A DNA stretch of 64,000 nt, from NCBI RefSeq assembly GCF_900088825.1, contig NZ_LT592171.1, positions 1,707,635 through 1,771,634 on the forward strand, given 5' to 3'. Below, piece after piece: positions 1-9,094 of the stretch. Source of the stretch: Thiomonas delicata (GTDB lineage: Bacteria; Pseudomonadota; Gammaproteobacteria; Burkholderiales; Burkholderiaceae_C). Within the stretch, counting starts at the first letter, position 1. Each line of letters begins with the position of its first letter. A program made the translations under genes and the position numbers. The notes beneath the pieces are model-generated. The model searched no databases and had not been told where the DNA came from. It saw only the letters and a list, made by a program, of their open reading frames with translations.

Positions 1-77
1 TGCACGGCCATCCAAAATGCCGCAGCCCCATGGAATTCTTACAATCGGACACTCATTTTTCGTGCCCTGACAACCCC

Positions 78-746
78 ATGCCCAAACCCAACCCCGACGC
101 CCAACTTCCGCTGATTCCCCGCATCCTTTTCATGAGCCGGTGGCTGCAGCTGCCGCTGTATGTCGGCCTCATTCTCGCCCAGGGCGTCTACGTCTATCAC
201 TTCTGGGTCGAATTGGCCGATCTCGTCGGCGCCGCGTTCGGCCACCAGGCCGCGCTCCAGCACCTGCTCGACGCGGTGGCGGTGCGCAACCCCGTTCCAT
301 CCGATGCCGCCGCCACCGCGGCAGCGGCCGCGCATGGCGGCATGCCCAAGCTGACCGAAACCACCATCATGCTGGTCGTGCTCGGGCTCATCGACGTGGT
401 GATGATCTCGAACCTGCTGATCATGGTGATTGTCGGCGGCTACGAAACCTTCGTGTCGCGCATGTATCTGGAAGGCCATCCGGACCATCCGGAATGGCTG
501 TCGCACGTGAATGCCTCGGTACTCAAGGTGAAGCTGGCGATGGCCATCATCGGCATCTCGTCGATCCACTTGCTGCGCACCTTCATCAACGCCGACGCCT
601 ACAGCACCAAGGCGCTGGTGGCGCAAACCGCCATCCACCTCACCTTCCTGTTGTCGGCGCTGGCCATCGCCTACACCGACCGTCTGATGAGCCGCACCAT
701 CCACGACAACCAGTCGGCCCAGGAGCCCGATAGCGCGGGGCACTAG
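78..746 (+). CDS. UPF0114 (YqhA-like) inner-membrane protein
   Basis: A 222-residue integral membrane protein. Four hydrophobic segments are visible at roughly residues 20-42, 93-118, 150-172 and 180-205. The run IDVVMISNLLIMVIVGGYE in the second segment is the hallmark of the UPF0114/YqhA family, whose biochemical role is not established. The copy is longer than the E. coli protein (about 164 residues) because of an Ala-rich insert at about residues 60-90. The frame is open from an ATG at 30, but the ATG at 78 (MPKPNP) gives a more usual N-terminus; neither has a strong Shine-Dalgarno, so the start is uncertain. It lies 75 bp upstream of the fumarase in the same direction. Family call is firm; function unknown. 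Confidence 0.8.
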   Translation: MPKPNPDAQLPLIPRILFMSRWLQLPLYVGLILAQGVYVYHFWVELADLVGAAFGHQAALQHLLDAVAVRNPVPSDAAATAAAAAHGGMPKLTETTIMLVVLGLIDVVMISNLLIMVIVGGYETFVSRMYLEGHPDHPEWLSHVNASVLKVKLAMAIIGISSIHLLRTFINADAYSTKALVAQTAIHLTFLLSALAIAYTDRLMSRTIHDNQSAQEPDSAGH

Positions 747-821
747 GGGCGGGGCGGGATGGTCGGCTCTAAGATTCGGGGCAGACCAGAACCATCCCAG
801 AATCCTCCCGGAGACCGCCCC

Positions 822-2351
822 ATGACCATGACCGTGATACGCCAGGCCGACCTGGTGGAAAGCATCGCCGCGGCGCTGCAGTTCATCAGCTACTACCACC
901 CGGCCGACTACATCGCCCACCTCGCCCAAGCCTACACACGCGAACAAAGCGCCGCCGCCAAGGACGCGATTGCGCAGATCCTCACCAACAGCCGCATGTG
1001 CGCCGAAGGCAAACGGCCCATCTGCCAGGACACCGGCATCGTCAATGTGTTTCTGCAGGTCGGCATGGGCGTGCGCTTCGAGGACCTGACCGGAACCCTG
1101 CAAGACGCCGTGGACGAGGGCGTGCGCCAGGGCTACCTCAACCACGACAACAAGCTGCGCGCCTCCGTTCTCGCCGACCCGCTGTTCGAGCGCAAGAACA
1201 CGCGCGACAACACCCCCAGCGTGCTGCACGTGGAACTGGTTCCCGGCAACCGGCTCGACGTCACGGTGGCCGCCAAGGGCGGCGGCTCGGAGGCCAAGTC
1301 CAAGTTCGCCATGCTCAACCCGTCCGACAACCTGGTGGACTGGGTGCTGCAGACCGTGCCGACCATGGGCGCCGGCTGGTGCCCGCCAGGCATGCTGGGC
1401 ATCGGCATCGGCGGCACGGCCGAGAAGGCCATGCTGCTGGCCAAGCAGGCCCTGATGGACGACATCGACATGAGCGCACTGCTCACCCGCGGCCCGCGCG
1501 ACAAATACGAGGAGTTGCGCATCGAGCTGTACGAGAAGGTCAACGCTCTGGGCATCGGCGCGCAAGGCCTGGGCGGGCTGACCACGGTGCTGGACGTGAA
1601 AATCAAGTCCTGGCCTTGCCACGCCGCCAATCTGCCGGTCGCGATGATTCCCAACTGCGCCGCCACCCGCCATGCCCATTTCGTGATGGACGGCCAGGGC
1701 CCGGTCTACCTGGATCCGCCCAGCCTGGATCTGTGGCCCGACGTGCATTGGGCGCCGGATGAACACAAGAGCCGCCGCGTCGATCTCGACGCACTGACGC
1801 CCGCCGACGTGGCGTCCTGGAAACCGGGCGAAACCCTGCTGCTGTCGGGCAAGCTGCTGACCGGGCGCGACGCCGCGCACAAGCGCATCGCCGACATCCT
1901 GGCGCGCGGCGAACAGCTGCCGGTGGACTTCACCAACCGCGTCATCTACTACGTCGGCCCGGTCGATCCGGTGCGTGACGAAGTGGTCGGCCCCGCCGGC
2001 CCGACCACCGCCACCCGCATGGACAAGTTCACCGAAACCATGCTGGGCAAGACCGGCCTCATCGCGATGATCGGCAAGGCCGAACGCGGACCCGCCGCCA
2101 TCGAGGCCATCCGCAGGCACAAGAGCGCCTATCTCATGGCCGTGGGCGGCGCCGCCTATCTCGTGGCCAAGGCCATCAAGGCCGCGCGCGTGCTGGCGTT
2201 CGAGGACCTCGGCATGGAGGCCATCTACGAATTCGAAGTCAAGGACATGCCGGTCACCGTCGCGGTCGATGCGCAGGGCACTTCGGTCCACAACACCGGA
2301 CCGGCCGAATGGCGCGCGCGCATCGGCAAGTTCCCGGTGGTCACGGCCTGA
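822..2351 (+). CDS. fumA: fumarate hydratase, class I (4Fe-4S)
   Basis: A 509-residue class I fumarase, which reversibly hydrates fumarate to L-malate in the TCA cycle using a [4Fe-4S] cluster. The three expected cluster cysteines are visible in the contexts CQDTGI (N-terminal third), GWCPPGMLGIGIGG and IPNCAATRHAHF. The C-terminal beta domain is present, ending with VDAQGTSVHNTGP, so the alpha and beta parts are fused as in FumA/FumB. The ATG at 822 is chosen because GGAG lies about 8 nt upstream; the open frame extends back to 759 without a better start. Its stop overlaps the start of the glutamate racemase gene (TGATG), suggesting co-translation. It would need Fe-S assembly and be oxygen sensitive, as the family is. 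Confidence 0.93.
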   Translation: MTMTVIRQADLVESIAAALQFISYYHPADYIAHLAQAYTREQSAAAKDAIAQILTNSRMCAEGKRPICQDTGIVNVFLQVGMGVRFEDLTGTLQDAVDEGVRQGYLNHDNKLRASVLADPLFERKNTRDNTPSVLHVELVPGNRLDVTVAAKGGGSEAKSKFAMLNPSDNLVDWVLQTVPTMGAGWCPPGMLGIGIGGTAEKAMLLAKQALMDDIDMSALLTRGPRDKYEELRIELYEKVNALGIGAQGLGGLTTVLDVKIKSWPCHAANLPVAMIPNCAATRHAHFVMDGQGPVYLDPPSLDLWPDVHWAPDEHKSRRVDLDALTPADVASWKPGETLLLSGKLLTGRDAAHKRIADILARGEQLPVDFTNRVIYYVGPVDPVRDEVVGPAGPTTATRMDKFTETMLGKTGLIAMIGKAERGPAAIEAIRRHKSAYLMAVGGAAYLVAKAIKAARVLAFEDLGMEAIYEFEVKDMPVTVAVDAQGTSVHNTGPAEWRARIGKFPVVTA

Positions 2352-3208
2352 TGCACCAACGCGCATCGGCGCCGGACATGATGCCGCCGCCGGCCTGCTG
2401 CGTCGGCGTGTTCGATTCGGGCGTGGGCGGCCTCACCGTACTGACCGCCCTACGGCGGCGCCTGCCGCACACGCGCCTGCTCTACGCCGCCGACTCGGCC
2501 TACGCCCCCTATGGCGAGCGCGACGCATCCTATGTGATCGACCGCAGCCGACGCCTCGCGCAATTCCTGCTGTCGCAGGGCGCGCAAGCCATCGTCGTGG
2601 CCTGCAACACGGCAACGGCGCTGGCCATCGCCGAGTTGAGGCGGCAATGGCCGCTGATCCCCTTCGTCGGCATCGAACCCGCCATCAAGCCCGCGCTGGC
2701 GGCATCGGCAGGCAGGCCCGTCGGCGTGCTGGCCACCCCGGCCACCTTGTCCAGCGCCAAGTTCCAAGCCCTGGTTCTGTCGCTGAACCCGCAAGGCGAT
2801 CTGCTCCTGCAGCCCTGCCCAGGCTTGGCCGAAGCCATCGAAACCCTGGGCCCTGACGCGCCCGGGACGCGAGGCCTGATCGCGCGCTTTTGCGCTCCCC
2901 TGCGCGAAGCCGGGTGTTCCACCGTCGTGCTCGGCTGCACCCACTACCCCCTCGTCGCCGAGGCCATACGCGAAGCGCTCGGAGCAGCCGGTGCCGGGGC
3001 CTGTTTGCTTGACCCTGCGGATGCCGTCGCGGCGCAAACCGGAAGAATCGTTGCGAGCCTGCAAACGCCGGCGGCCCGGCGCGACGCGCAGCAGGGTCCC
3101 GAACTGATCGCCTGGACCAACGGCCAGCCGGCCGCGCTGCGGCGCGTCGCCGCGGCCTGTGGCCTGGACGGCATGCCGGTGCGCACGCTCCCCGCAATGC
3201 TTGAATAG
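2351..3208 (+). CDS. murI: glutamate racemase
   Basis: A 285-residue Asp/Glu racemase that makes D-glutamate for peptidoglycan in the cytoplasm. The N-terminal signature GVFDSGVGGLT carries the first catalytic-site Asp. The two catalytic cysteines are in VVACNTATAL and VLGCTHYPL. The ATG at 2351 shares its A with the fumarase stop codon, an overlap typical of translational coupling; an ATG at 2387 is an alternative that would still leave the catalytic motif intact. Length is normal for MurI. There is no functional link to fumarase beyond co-transcription. Confidence 0.92.
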   Translation: MHQRASAPDMMPPPACCVGVFDSGVGGLTVLTALRRRLPHTRLLYAADSAYAPYGERDASYVIDRSRRLAQFLLSQGAQAIVVACNTATALAIAELRRQWPLIPFVGIEPAIKPALAASAGRPVGVLATPATLSSAKFQALVLSLNPQGDLLLQPCPGLAEAIETLGPDAPGTRGLIARFCAPLREAGCSTVVLGCTHYPLVAEAIREALGAAGAGACLLDPADAVAAQTGRIVASLQTPAARRDAQQGPELIAWTNGQPAALRRVAAACGLDGMPVRTLPAMLE

Positions 3209-3387
3209 GCGCCCGAACACCCGCCCCTTGCGCCCGAAGCTGATGGACAATTCGCGTCGATGGACGTCCCGTGTTGCGGCGGATGCCGCTTGCCGAAACC
3301 CGGGAGGCCGACCTACCCGGCCGCCCAAGGCCGGTGAAATTCGCCCCATCGTGAAAAACAAAAATCAACTGTCGTTGGAACACCGCC

Positions 3388-5670
3388 GTGCTTCCCAACC
3401 AACTCGCTAAACAGGGCCGCTCCACACTGGAGGAAGAACAGTGCCGCATGTTGCACGCGGCCACCCCCGTTTCGGCGCTCACCAACCTGGGCACCGGGGG
3501 CATCGCGATATGGGTGCTGCGGGAAGCTGTCCCCCCTGTGGGTTTGTCGATCTGGGCCCTGTGGTTGGTGCTCGTGCATGGGACGCGCCTCGGACTTTGG
3601 GCATGGAGCCGCGATTCGCACCACGCGGCCAGGCGTGCCGCTTGGCTGCGGGGCGGCGTCTTCCTGTCAGGATCGGTGTGGGGTGCGCTTTGCGTCTTCT
3701 TCTTTCCGGCCGATTTGCTGCAACAAGCCATTCTGGCCTTTTTCATCGCGGGAGTGAGCGGTGCCGCCGTGGTCGGGCTGGCGTTTGATCGTCGGGCCGC
3801 ATTGTTTTTCGTCTGGCCGGCCCTTGTGCCCCTGATGGTCCGCCTGTGGCTGCAGGGCAGCGCGATGGCGCACGACATGAGTGTGATGGCGGGCATCGAT
3901 CTGCTGTACCTCAGCGCAGCAGCCCAGAGAGGGCAACGTCAGTTTGCTCAATGGCTAAGCTGGCGCAATCAGGCCTTTCAAGGGATCGACCAGTTGGCCC
4001 AGCAGGCCCGAGGCCTGGAGCGTCTGGCGCGCTTCAACGCCTTGCTTGCGCAGGCCAACCAAATGGGCTCCACGGTGAATCAGCCCAACGCTTTGTATGA
4101 GGCCGTCTGTCACGCCGCCGTCACGAGCGGTGCGCTGAAGCGCGCATGGATTGGACGGCCGGATCCCACCACAGGGAGGTTCGACATTCTGGCCCTGGCG
4201 GGAGCCGCCGGGGATTGGGACGGTGCGCGAATCTCCTGCCGGGCGGACGACCCGGCGGGCACGGATCCGACCGGAAGGGCCTGGCGCGACGACCAGGCCA
4301 TTTTTGTGGCGGAATCCCCGTCCGGCGAGCCCACGCACGCATCGTCTGAACCGGGCCGTCGCTACGCACTCGGGCCATTCGCCGCCTTGCCCGTCCACGC
4401 GCAGGACCAGGTCGTCGCGGTGTTGTCCGTGTACTTCGACGAGGACGAGGCACTGGACGCCGGCACACGCGAAATGTTGATGAATCTGGTGGCGAGCATC
4501 GAGCGCGGCCTGCAGGCCATCTGGCAGCGCCACCGGATCGCCAGCCTGCAAAAACTCTACCAGGCCTTGATGAGCGAAGGCGATGTGGTGCTTCGGGCGC
4601 GCAGTGCAGCCGAGATGCTCCTGAAAACCTGCGAGCGGCTGACTGAAGATACCCAGTTCCATGCGGCGTGGGTCGCACGCCCCGATGCACAGGGCCACAT
4701 CGAAGTGATTGCGCGCGCCGGCAGCGGGGCCGAACAGTTGGACAATCTGGACATCAACATCCACGATGAGAACAAGTCCCCGCTGGTGATTCGCGTCTTG
4801 TCCGGCGAGGGTACGGTGTACCGCAACGATCTGCTTGGGGACCCGAATCTCCAGCCCTGGTTTTCCTCCATGGCCAGATACGCATGGCATGCCGCGCTGG
4901 CCACAGCCGTGCGGCGCGGGGGCGCGATCTGGGCCGTTCTGGTGTTTGTCTCCCCACAGCGCGATGCGTTCGATGACCAGACAATCGCGCTTTGCCAGCG
5001 CATCGCGGAACTGCTGGGCCACGGGCTCGACGAGCTCGATGTGAAGGAGCGCCTGCGCAAGCTGCAACGCGAAGAATCGCACCGCGCCCGGCATGACCCG
5101 CTGACCCATCTTCCCAATCGCTACGCGCTCGAACAATACCTGCCGACCGCCATGGCGAGGGCACGAGACCAGCGGTGGGTCCTGGCGGTTGGCATGATCG
5201 ACCTGGACAATTTCAAACCCGTCAACGACACCTGGGGCCATGACGCCGGTGACCGGCTGCTGCAGGAGTTAGCCAGGCGTCTTCACGCCCGCGTCCGCGA
5301 GACGGATTTTCTGGCGCGGCTGGGCGGCGACGAATTCGTCGTGGTGATCGAGCAGATCGACGAGTTACGGGCACTGCATCAACTTGGCGAGATATTCCAT
5401 CGTCTGCACCAAGCGGTGGAATCGCCCATCGAGATCGCTCCGGGGACGAAGGTGGAAATCAACATGACCATGGGTCTGGCCTTGTATCCGCGCGATGCCG
5501 AAGACTCCGAGGCCCTCATCCGTCAAGCCGACGCGGCCATGTATGAGGCCAAGCTCCACAAGCTTGATCGGCCCACATGGTGGCAATTGCGCACCCCCAG
5601 CGCACCCCCGCCAGCACCCGGGGACGGACACGATCCGGGCGCTCAGGCGACGCAGCCCGGCGCATCCTGA
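3388..5670 (+). CDS. membrane-anchored GAF-GAF-GGDEF diguanylate cyclase
   Basis: A 760-residue signalling protein predicted to make cyclic-di-GMP from GTP. Residues about 20-190 form a membrane region with several hydrophobic helices, followed by a helical linker and two GAF-like modules (about 225-375 and 395-560), then a GGDEF domain (about 575-735). The catalytic signature GGDEF is intact at residues 646-650. An inhibitory I-site RETD sits five residues before it, so product feedback inhibition is likely. The GTG at 3388 is used because the conserved-looking EEEQCRML segment precedes the first in-frame ATG (3448); GGAGG at 3429-3433 could instead serve 3448. The gene converges on ftsH, leaving only 17 bp between stops. 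The sensed ligand is not predictable. Confidence 0.88.
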   Translation: MLPNQLAKQGRSTLEEEQCRMLHAATPVSALTNLGTGGIAIWVLREAVPPVGLSIWALWLVLVHGTRLGLWAWSRDSHHAARRAAWLRGGVFLSGSVWGALCVFFFPADLLQQAILAFFIAGVSGAAVVGLAFDRRAALFFVWPALVPLMVRLWLQGSAMAHDMSVMAGIDLLYLSAAAQRGQRQFAQWLSWRNQAFQGIDQLAQQARGLERLARFNALLAQANQMGSTVNQPNALYEAVCHAAVTSGALKRAWIGRPDPTTGRFDILALAGAAGDWDGARISCRADDPAGTDPTGRAWRDDQAIFVAESPSGEPTHASSEPGRRYALGPFAALPVHAQDQVVAVLSVYFDEDEALDAGTREMLMNLVASIERGLQAIWQRHRIASLQKLYQALMSEGDVVLRARSAAEMLLKTCERLTEDTQFHAAWVARPDAQGHIEVIARAGSGAEQLDNLDINIHDENKSPLVIRVLSGEGTVYRNDLLGDPNLQPWFSSMARYAWHAALATAVRRGGAIWAVLVFVSPQRDAFDDQTIALCQRIAELLGHGLDELDVKERLRKLQREESHRARHDPLTHLPNRYALEQYLPTAMARARDQRWVLAVGMIDLDNFKPVNDTWGHDAGDRLLQELARRLHARVRETDFLARLGGDEFVVVIEQIDELRALHQLGEIFHRLHQAVESPIEIAPGTKVEINMTMGLALYPRDAEDSEALIRQADAAMYEAKLHKLDRPTWWQLRTPSAPPPAPGDGHDPGAQATQPGAS

Positions 5671-5687
5671 TCTGCGGCGATCGTTTC

Positions 5688-7595
5688 CTAAGTCGCTGCC
5701 GCCTGTCCCGTGCCATCCAGCAGCGCCTTGAGTTCGGTGTCGTTCAGGGTTTCGTTCTGCAGCAACTGCCGCGCGCCCTGCTCCAGGACCGCGCGTTTTT
5801 CCTGCAGGATGGCCTCGGCGCGGGCGAAGGCGGCATTCACCAGTTCGCGCACGGCGCAATCGATCTCGCGCGCGGTCTGCTCGCTGTATTCGCGCGGCTG
5901 CGGCATCACCGGCCCGCCCAGCATGGATTGCGGTGCGGATTCCAGCGCCATCTGCCCCAGCTTCTCGACCATGGCGTAGCGCGTGACCATGCTGCGGGCG
6001 ATGTCGGTGACCTTGACCAGATCGTCGGCGGCGCCGGTGGACCAGTGGCCGTAGACGAGATGCTCGGCGGCACGCCCGCCCATCAGCACGGCCATCTTGT
6101 TCTCCAGTTCCGCGCGGGTCATGAGATAGCGGTCTTCGGTGGGCCGCTGGATGGTGTAGCCCAGCGCACCCACGCCGCGCGGAATGATGGACACCTTGTG
6201 CACCACGTCGGTGCCGGGCAGGCTCATGGCCACCAGGGCGTGGCCCATTTCGTGGTGGGCGATGATGTCGCGCTCCTTCGGGTTGAGCAGGCGGTTCTTC
6301 TTCTCCAGCCCGGCGACGATGCGTTCCACCGCGCGCGTGAAGTGCGCGGGCGTCACGGCCTGGGCGCTTTCGCGCGTGGCCAGCAAGGCGGCTTCGTTGA
6401 CCAGGTTGGCCAGGTCGGCGCCCGAAAAGCCCGGCGTGAGCGCGGCGATCTGCTCCAGGTCCACCGAGGCGTCGAGCCGGATCTTGCGCACGTGCACGCG
6501 CAGGATCTGCACGCGGCCGAGCTTGTCGGGCCGGTCGACCAGCACCTGACGGTCGAAGCGGCCGGCGCGCAGCAGAGCCGGGTCGAGAATTTCAGGGCGG
6601 TTGGTGGCGGCGAGAATGACCAGGCCCGAGGCTGAATCGAAGCCGTCGAGCTCGACCAGCAACTGGTTGAGGGTCTGCTCCTTCTCGTCGTGGCCGCCGC
6701 CGAAGGGCGAGGCCCCGCGGGCGCGGCCCAGGGCGTCGAGCTCGTCGATGAAGATGATGGCCGGGGCCTTGTCCCGCGCCTGCTCGAACAAGTCGCGCAC
6801 CCGCGCGGCGCCGACGCCGACGAACATTTCGACGAATTCCGAGCCGCTGATGGAGAAGAACGGCACGCCGGCCTCTCCGGCCACGGCCCGCGCCAGCAGG
6901 GTCTTGCCAGTGCCGGGCGGCCCCACCAGCAGGATGCCCTTCGGCAGGCGCGCGCCCAGGCGGCTGTGGTCGACCGGATTTTTCAGGAAATCGACCACCT
7001 CCTTGAGTTCGGCCTTGGCCTCGTCCACGCCCGCCACGTCGTCGTAGCTCACGCCGGTGCTGCTTTCCATGTACACCTTGGCGCGGCTCTTGCCGATGGA
7101 CATGAACCCGCCCATGCCCATGCCGCCCTGTTTGTCGGCGAACCTGCGCACCATGAAGAACCACACGCCGAAAAACACCAGCGCCGGCAGCACCCAGGAC
7201 AGGATGTTGCCCAGCCAGGTGTTCTGGTAGGCCTGCGAATACGTCACGCCGTAACGCTGCAGCTGGCCGGCCAGCTGCGGATCGACGCGCACCGCGACCA
7301 CGAGCTTCTTGCCGTTCGCCGCGGGGCTCTTGAGCGTGCCGGTGATGGTCTGTTCGCCCACCACCACGTCCTGGATCTTGCCCTGTTGCAAGTACGTTTC
7401 GAACTGGCTGTAAGGCACGGTCTGCACGTTCTGGTAGGACGACCACAGGCTTTGCAGCCAGAACAGGGTGACGAGGGCGATGAGCCAGTAGCCCAGATGG
7501 ACGCGCGACTTGGGGTCGAGCACGGGAAACTTGCCGGCACCGCGGCCGGTGGCGTTGGATGGGGGCGTCGGCCCCTGTGGCTTGCCGTTCGGCAT
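5688..7595 (-). CDS. ftsH: ATP-dependent zinc metalloprotease FtsH
   Basis: A 635-residue membrane-bound AAA+ protease. An N-terminal transmembrane helix (about residues 34-52), a periplasmic domain and a second helix (about 130-150) precede the AAA module. Walker A GPPGTGKT lies near residue 225, Walker B is [12 protein letters not shown], and the arginine-finger region RAGRFDRQV is present. The protease motif is HEMGH (near residue 445) rather than the commoner HEAGH, still satisfying HExxH; the downstream Zn-ligand region [11 protein letters not shown] is present. Length is typical for proteobacterial FtsH. It is a lone gene between the convergent cyclase and the CtaG-like gene, not beside rlmE/folP as housekeeping ftsH usually is, so it may be a second paralogue. 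Confidence 0.93.
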   Translation of the reverse strand: MPNGKPQGPTPPSNATGRGAGKFPVLDPKSRVHLGYWLIALVTLFWLQSLWSSYQNVQTVPYSQFETYLQQGKIQDVVVGEQTITGTLKSPAANGKKLVVAVRVDPQLAGQLQRYGVTYSQAYQNTWLGNILSWVLPALVFFGVWFFMVRRFADKQGGMGMGGFMSIGKSRAKVYMESSTGVSYDDVAGVDEAKAELKEVVDFLKNPVDHSRLGARLPKGILLVGPPGTGKTLLARAVAGEAGVPFFSISGSEFVEMFVGVGAARVRDLFEQARDKAPAIIFIDELDALGRARGASPFGGGHDEKEQTLNQLLVELDGFDSASGLVILAATNRPEILDPALLRAGRFDRQVLVDRPDKLGRVQILRVHVRKIRLDASVDLEQIAALTPGFSGADLANLVNEAALLATRESAQAVTPAHFTRAVERIVAGLEKKNRLLNPKERDIIAHHEMGHALVAMSLPGTDVVHKVSIIPRGVGALGYTIQRPTEDRYLMTRAELENKMAVLMGGRAAEHLVYGHWSTGAADDLVKVTDIARSMVTRYAMVEKLGQMALESAPQSMLGGPVMPQPREYSEQTAREIDCAVRELVNAAFARAEAILQEKRAVLEQGARQLLQNETLNDTELKALLDGTGQAAAT

Positions 7596-7691
7596 GGTCT
7601 TGCTCCCGATGAACTCCAGGCTCCGGAGAATAAGCGCCGGCGATGAATCTTCAAGAGGGTACGCGCCTGGCGAGCGCAGACCCGGACGGCG

Positions 7692-8432
7692 TCAAGATTC
7701 GTCCTGGCCTTCGCCGCCCGGCATGATGAGGAGCCAGGCGCTGCGAAGTTGCAGCGGCAGGCCGGCGACCAGCATCACCAGGCCGGCGTAGTGCTGGTCG
7801 TCCAGCGGACTCAGGTTCCAGATGCACAGCACATCCAGGTAGGGCGTGTAGAGCACATGGCCGCTCCACACCCACACCGCGGCGATCACCATCATCGGCA
7901 AGCCGAGCGCCCAGCCGTAGATGCCGGCCACCCAGCGCCGGGTGATGGCGCGGCTGCCGTCCAGCAACTGCGCCCAGGCCATCAGCCCGGCCAGCATGAC
8001 CAGCAGGCCGATGGGCGCGCTGAACAGCGCGTCGGCCAGCGCGGTGTTGAACACCCCGGGCAGGTTCGCGCCCAGCGTGAGCAGCACGAAGACGGCGAAG
8101 GTCACCCAGGGATCGAGCAGCCAAGCCGCCCAGACGCGGTTGCGCCCCTGATGCCAGGCGGTTCGCGCCGAAAGCGGAAATCCCAGCAACAACAGCGGCG
8201 ACACCACCTGGCCCAGGGCCATCAGGGCCACGGTGTAGCCCGTCATCGAAGCCAGCGGGTTGTTCAGTCCCCAGGCGGCCAGCAGCGTGAACACACAACC
8301 GGAGGCGAACACGGCCCAGCGCCAAGGCGCCCAGCGCCGGCGCCAGGCCGACAGCGCGTAGGCGGCGGCGGCCACGGCGACCGCGGCGAACCAGCCGCCC
8401 CAGGCGGCAAGCGGCCAGGTTTGCCCTGTCAT
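7692..8432 (-). CDS. ctaG: cytochrome c oxidase assembly protein, CtaG (caa3) family
   Basis: A 246-residue polytopic membrane protein with about seven hydrophobic helices. The C-terminal segment with SPLDDQHYAGLVML resembles the DQxxAGL region of the caa3-type CtaG family, implicated in copper delivery to or assembly of haem-copper oxidases. Start ATG at 8432 overlaps the SCO stop by 4 bp (ATGA), so it is the last gene of the oxidase operon. A longer upstream reading in this frame runs through the SCO gene and is rejected. The name follows the caa3 CtaG family and is not the unrelated Cox11-type CtaG of mitochondria-like aa3 oxidases. Confidence 0.8.
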   Translation of the reverse strand: MTGQTWPLAAWGGWFAAVAVAAAAYALSAWRRRWAPWRWAVFASGCVFTLLAAWGLNNPLASMTGYTVALMALGQVVSPLLLLGFPLSARTAWHQGRNRVWAAWLLDPWVTFAVFVLLTLGANLPGVFNTALADALFSAPIGLLVMLAGLMAWAQLLDGSRAITRRWVAGIYGWALGLPMMVIAAVWVWSGHVLYTPYLDVLCIWNLSPLDDQHYAGLVMLVAGLPLQLRSAWLLIMPGGEGQDES

Positions 8433-9094
8433 GGATGAGCCAGCACGGCGCGCAGGTCCGCGGGCAGCCAGGCCGGATCGGTGAGCTGGCCGTAACCGTA
8501 GCGTGCGCGCAATCGGCCCCTGGGTCCGACCAGGGTGACCGCGGCGGTGTGGTCGATCCAATAGCCGCCGTCGGACGTGTCGACGCGCCGCCATGTGACG
8601 CCCCATTGCCGTGCGGCGCGCGCCACCTCCGGCAGCGGGCCTCGCAGCCCGATGACACCGGGCATAAAGGCGTCCAGATAGGCCCGCAGCACGCCGGGCG
8701 TGTCGCGCGCCGGGTCCAGGCTGACGAACACGACACGCACCTCGCTGCGCAGCGGACCGAGGCGGTCGAGGGCGCGGGCCAGCGCCGACAGGGTCAGCGG
8801 GCAGACATCGGGGCAGTGCGTGTAGCCGAAGAACACCAGCACCGCCCGCCCCCGCTCGGCCTTCCAGTCGAAAGGCCGGCCCTGGGTATCGCTGAGGCCT
8901 TTGAAGGCCGGGGCGGGCCGGGACGGCAGCGGCGTGCCGTGCAGCGACGCCCGCGGCTGCTGCAGGCGCGACCAGCCGTCGAGCGCGGCGATGAGCAGCA
9001 GCGAGACGATCGCGGCGCGCCGCGCCGAGCCGCGCCAGCCCGACGCCGCGCCACCGCCAAGGGGCTGACGCGACGAGGCGTCAGCCCGGATCAC
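8429..9094 (-). CDS. SCO1/SenC family copper chaperone
   Basis: A 221-residue thioredoxin-fold copper protein for loading the CuA site of oxidase subunit II. The copper motif CPDVCP (in YTHCPDVCPLTLS) and the distal His region are visible, after an N-terminal membrane anchor at about residues 28-44. The frame is open to an ATG at 9142, well inside the subunit I gene. The GTG at 9094 is preferred because it overlaps the subunit I stop as GTGA, the usual coupling geometry in this operon. A perfect 10-bp hairpin (9062-9087) sits within the first codons. The next gene overlaps by 4 bp. Confidence 0.85.
   Translation of the reverse strand: MIRADASSRQPLGGGAASGWRGSARRAAIVSLLLIAALDGWSRLQQPRASLHGTPLPSRPAPAFKGLSDTQGRPFDWKAERGRAVLVFFGYTHCPDVCPLTLSALARALDRLGPLRSEVRVVFVSLDPARDTPGVLRAYLDAFMPGVIGLRGPLPEVARAARQWGVTWRRVDTSDGGYWIDHTAAVTLVGPRGRLRARYGYGQLTDPAWLPADLRAVLAHP
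9062..9087 (-). other. perfect 10-bp hairpin at the start of the SCO gene
   Basis: Arms 9062-9071 (GGGCTGACGC) and 9078-9087 (GCGTCAGCCC) are exact reverse complements around a 6-nt loop. It lies just 3' of the subunit I stop and inside the first codons of the SCO reading frame. No T-tract follows on the transcribed strand, so it is not a canonical intrinsic terminator; it could be an mRNA processing or attenuation element. Confidence 0.5.

Noticed and set aside
755..797. GGGATGGT/ACCATCCC inverted repeat between the first two genes as a terminator
   Set aside because: The loop is 27 nt and no T-run follows; most likely chance.
39..2366. Very long open frame on the minus strand opposite the UPF0114 and fumarase genes
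   Set aside because: It is a high-GC mirror frame: both real genes on the plus strand have full family motifs, and the translation is His/Gly/Arg-rich without any domain.
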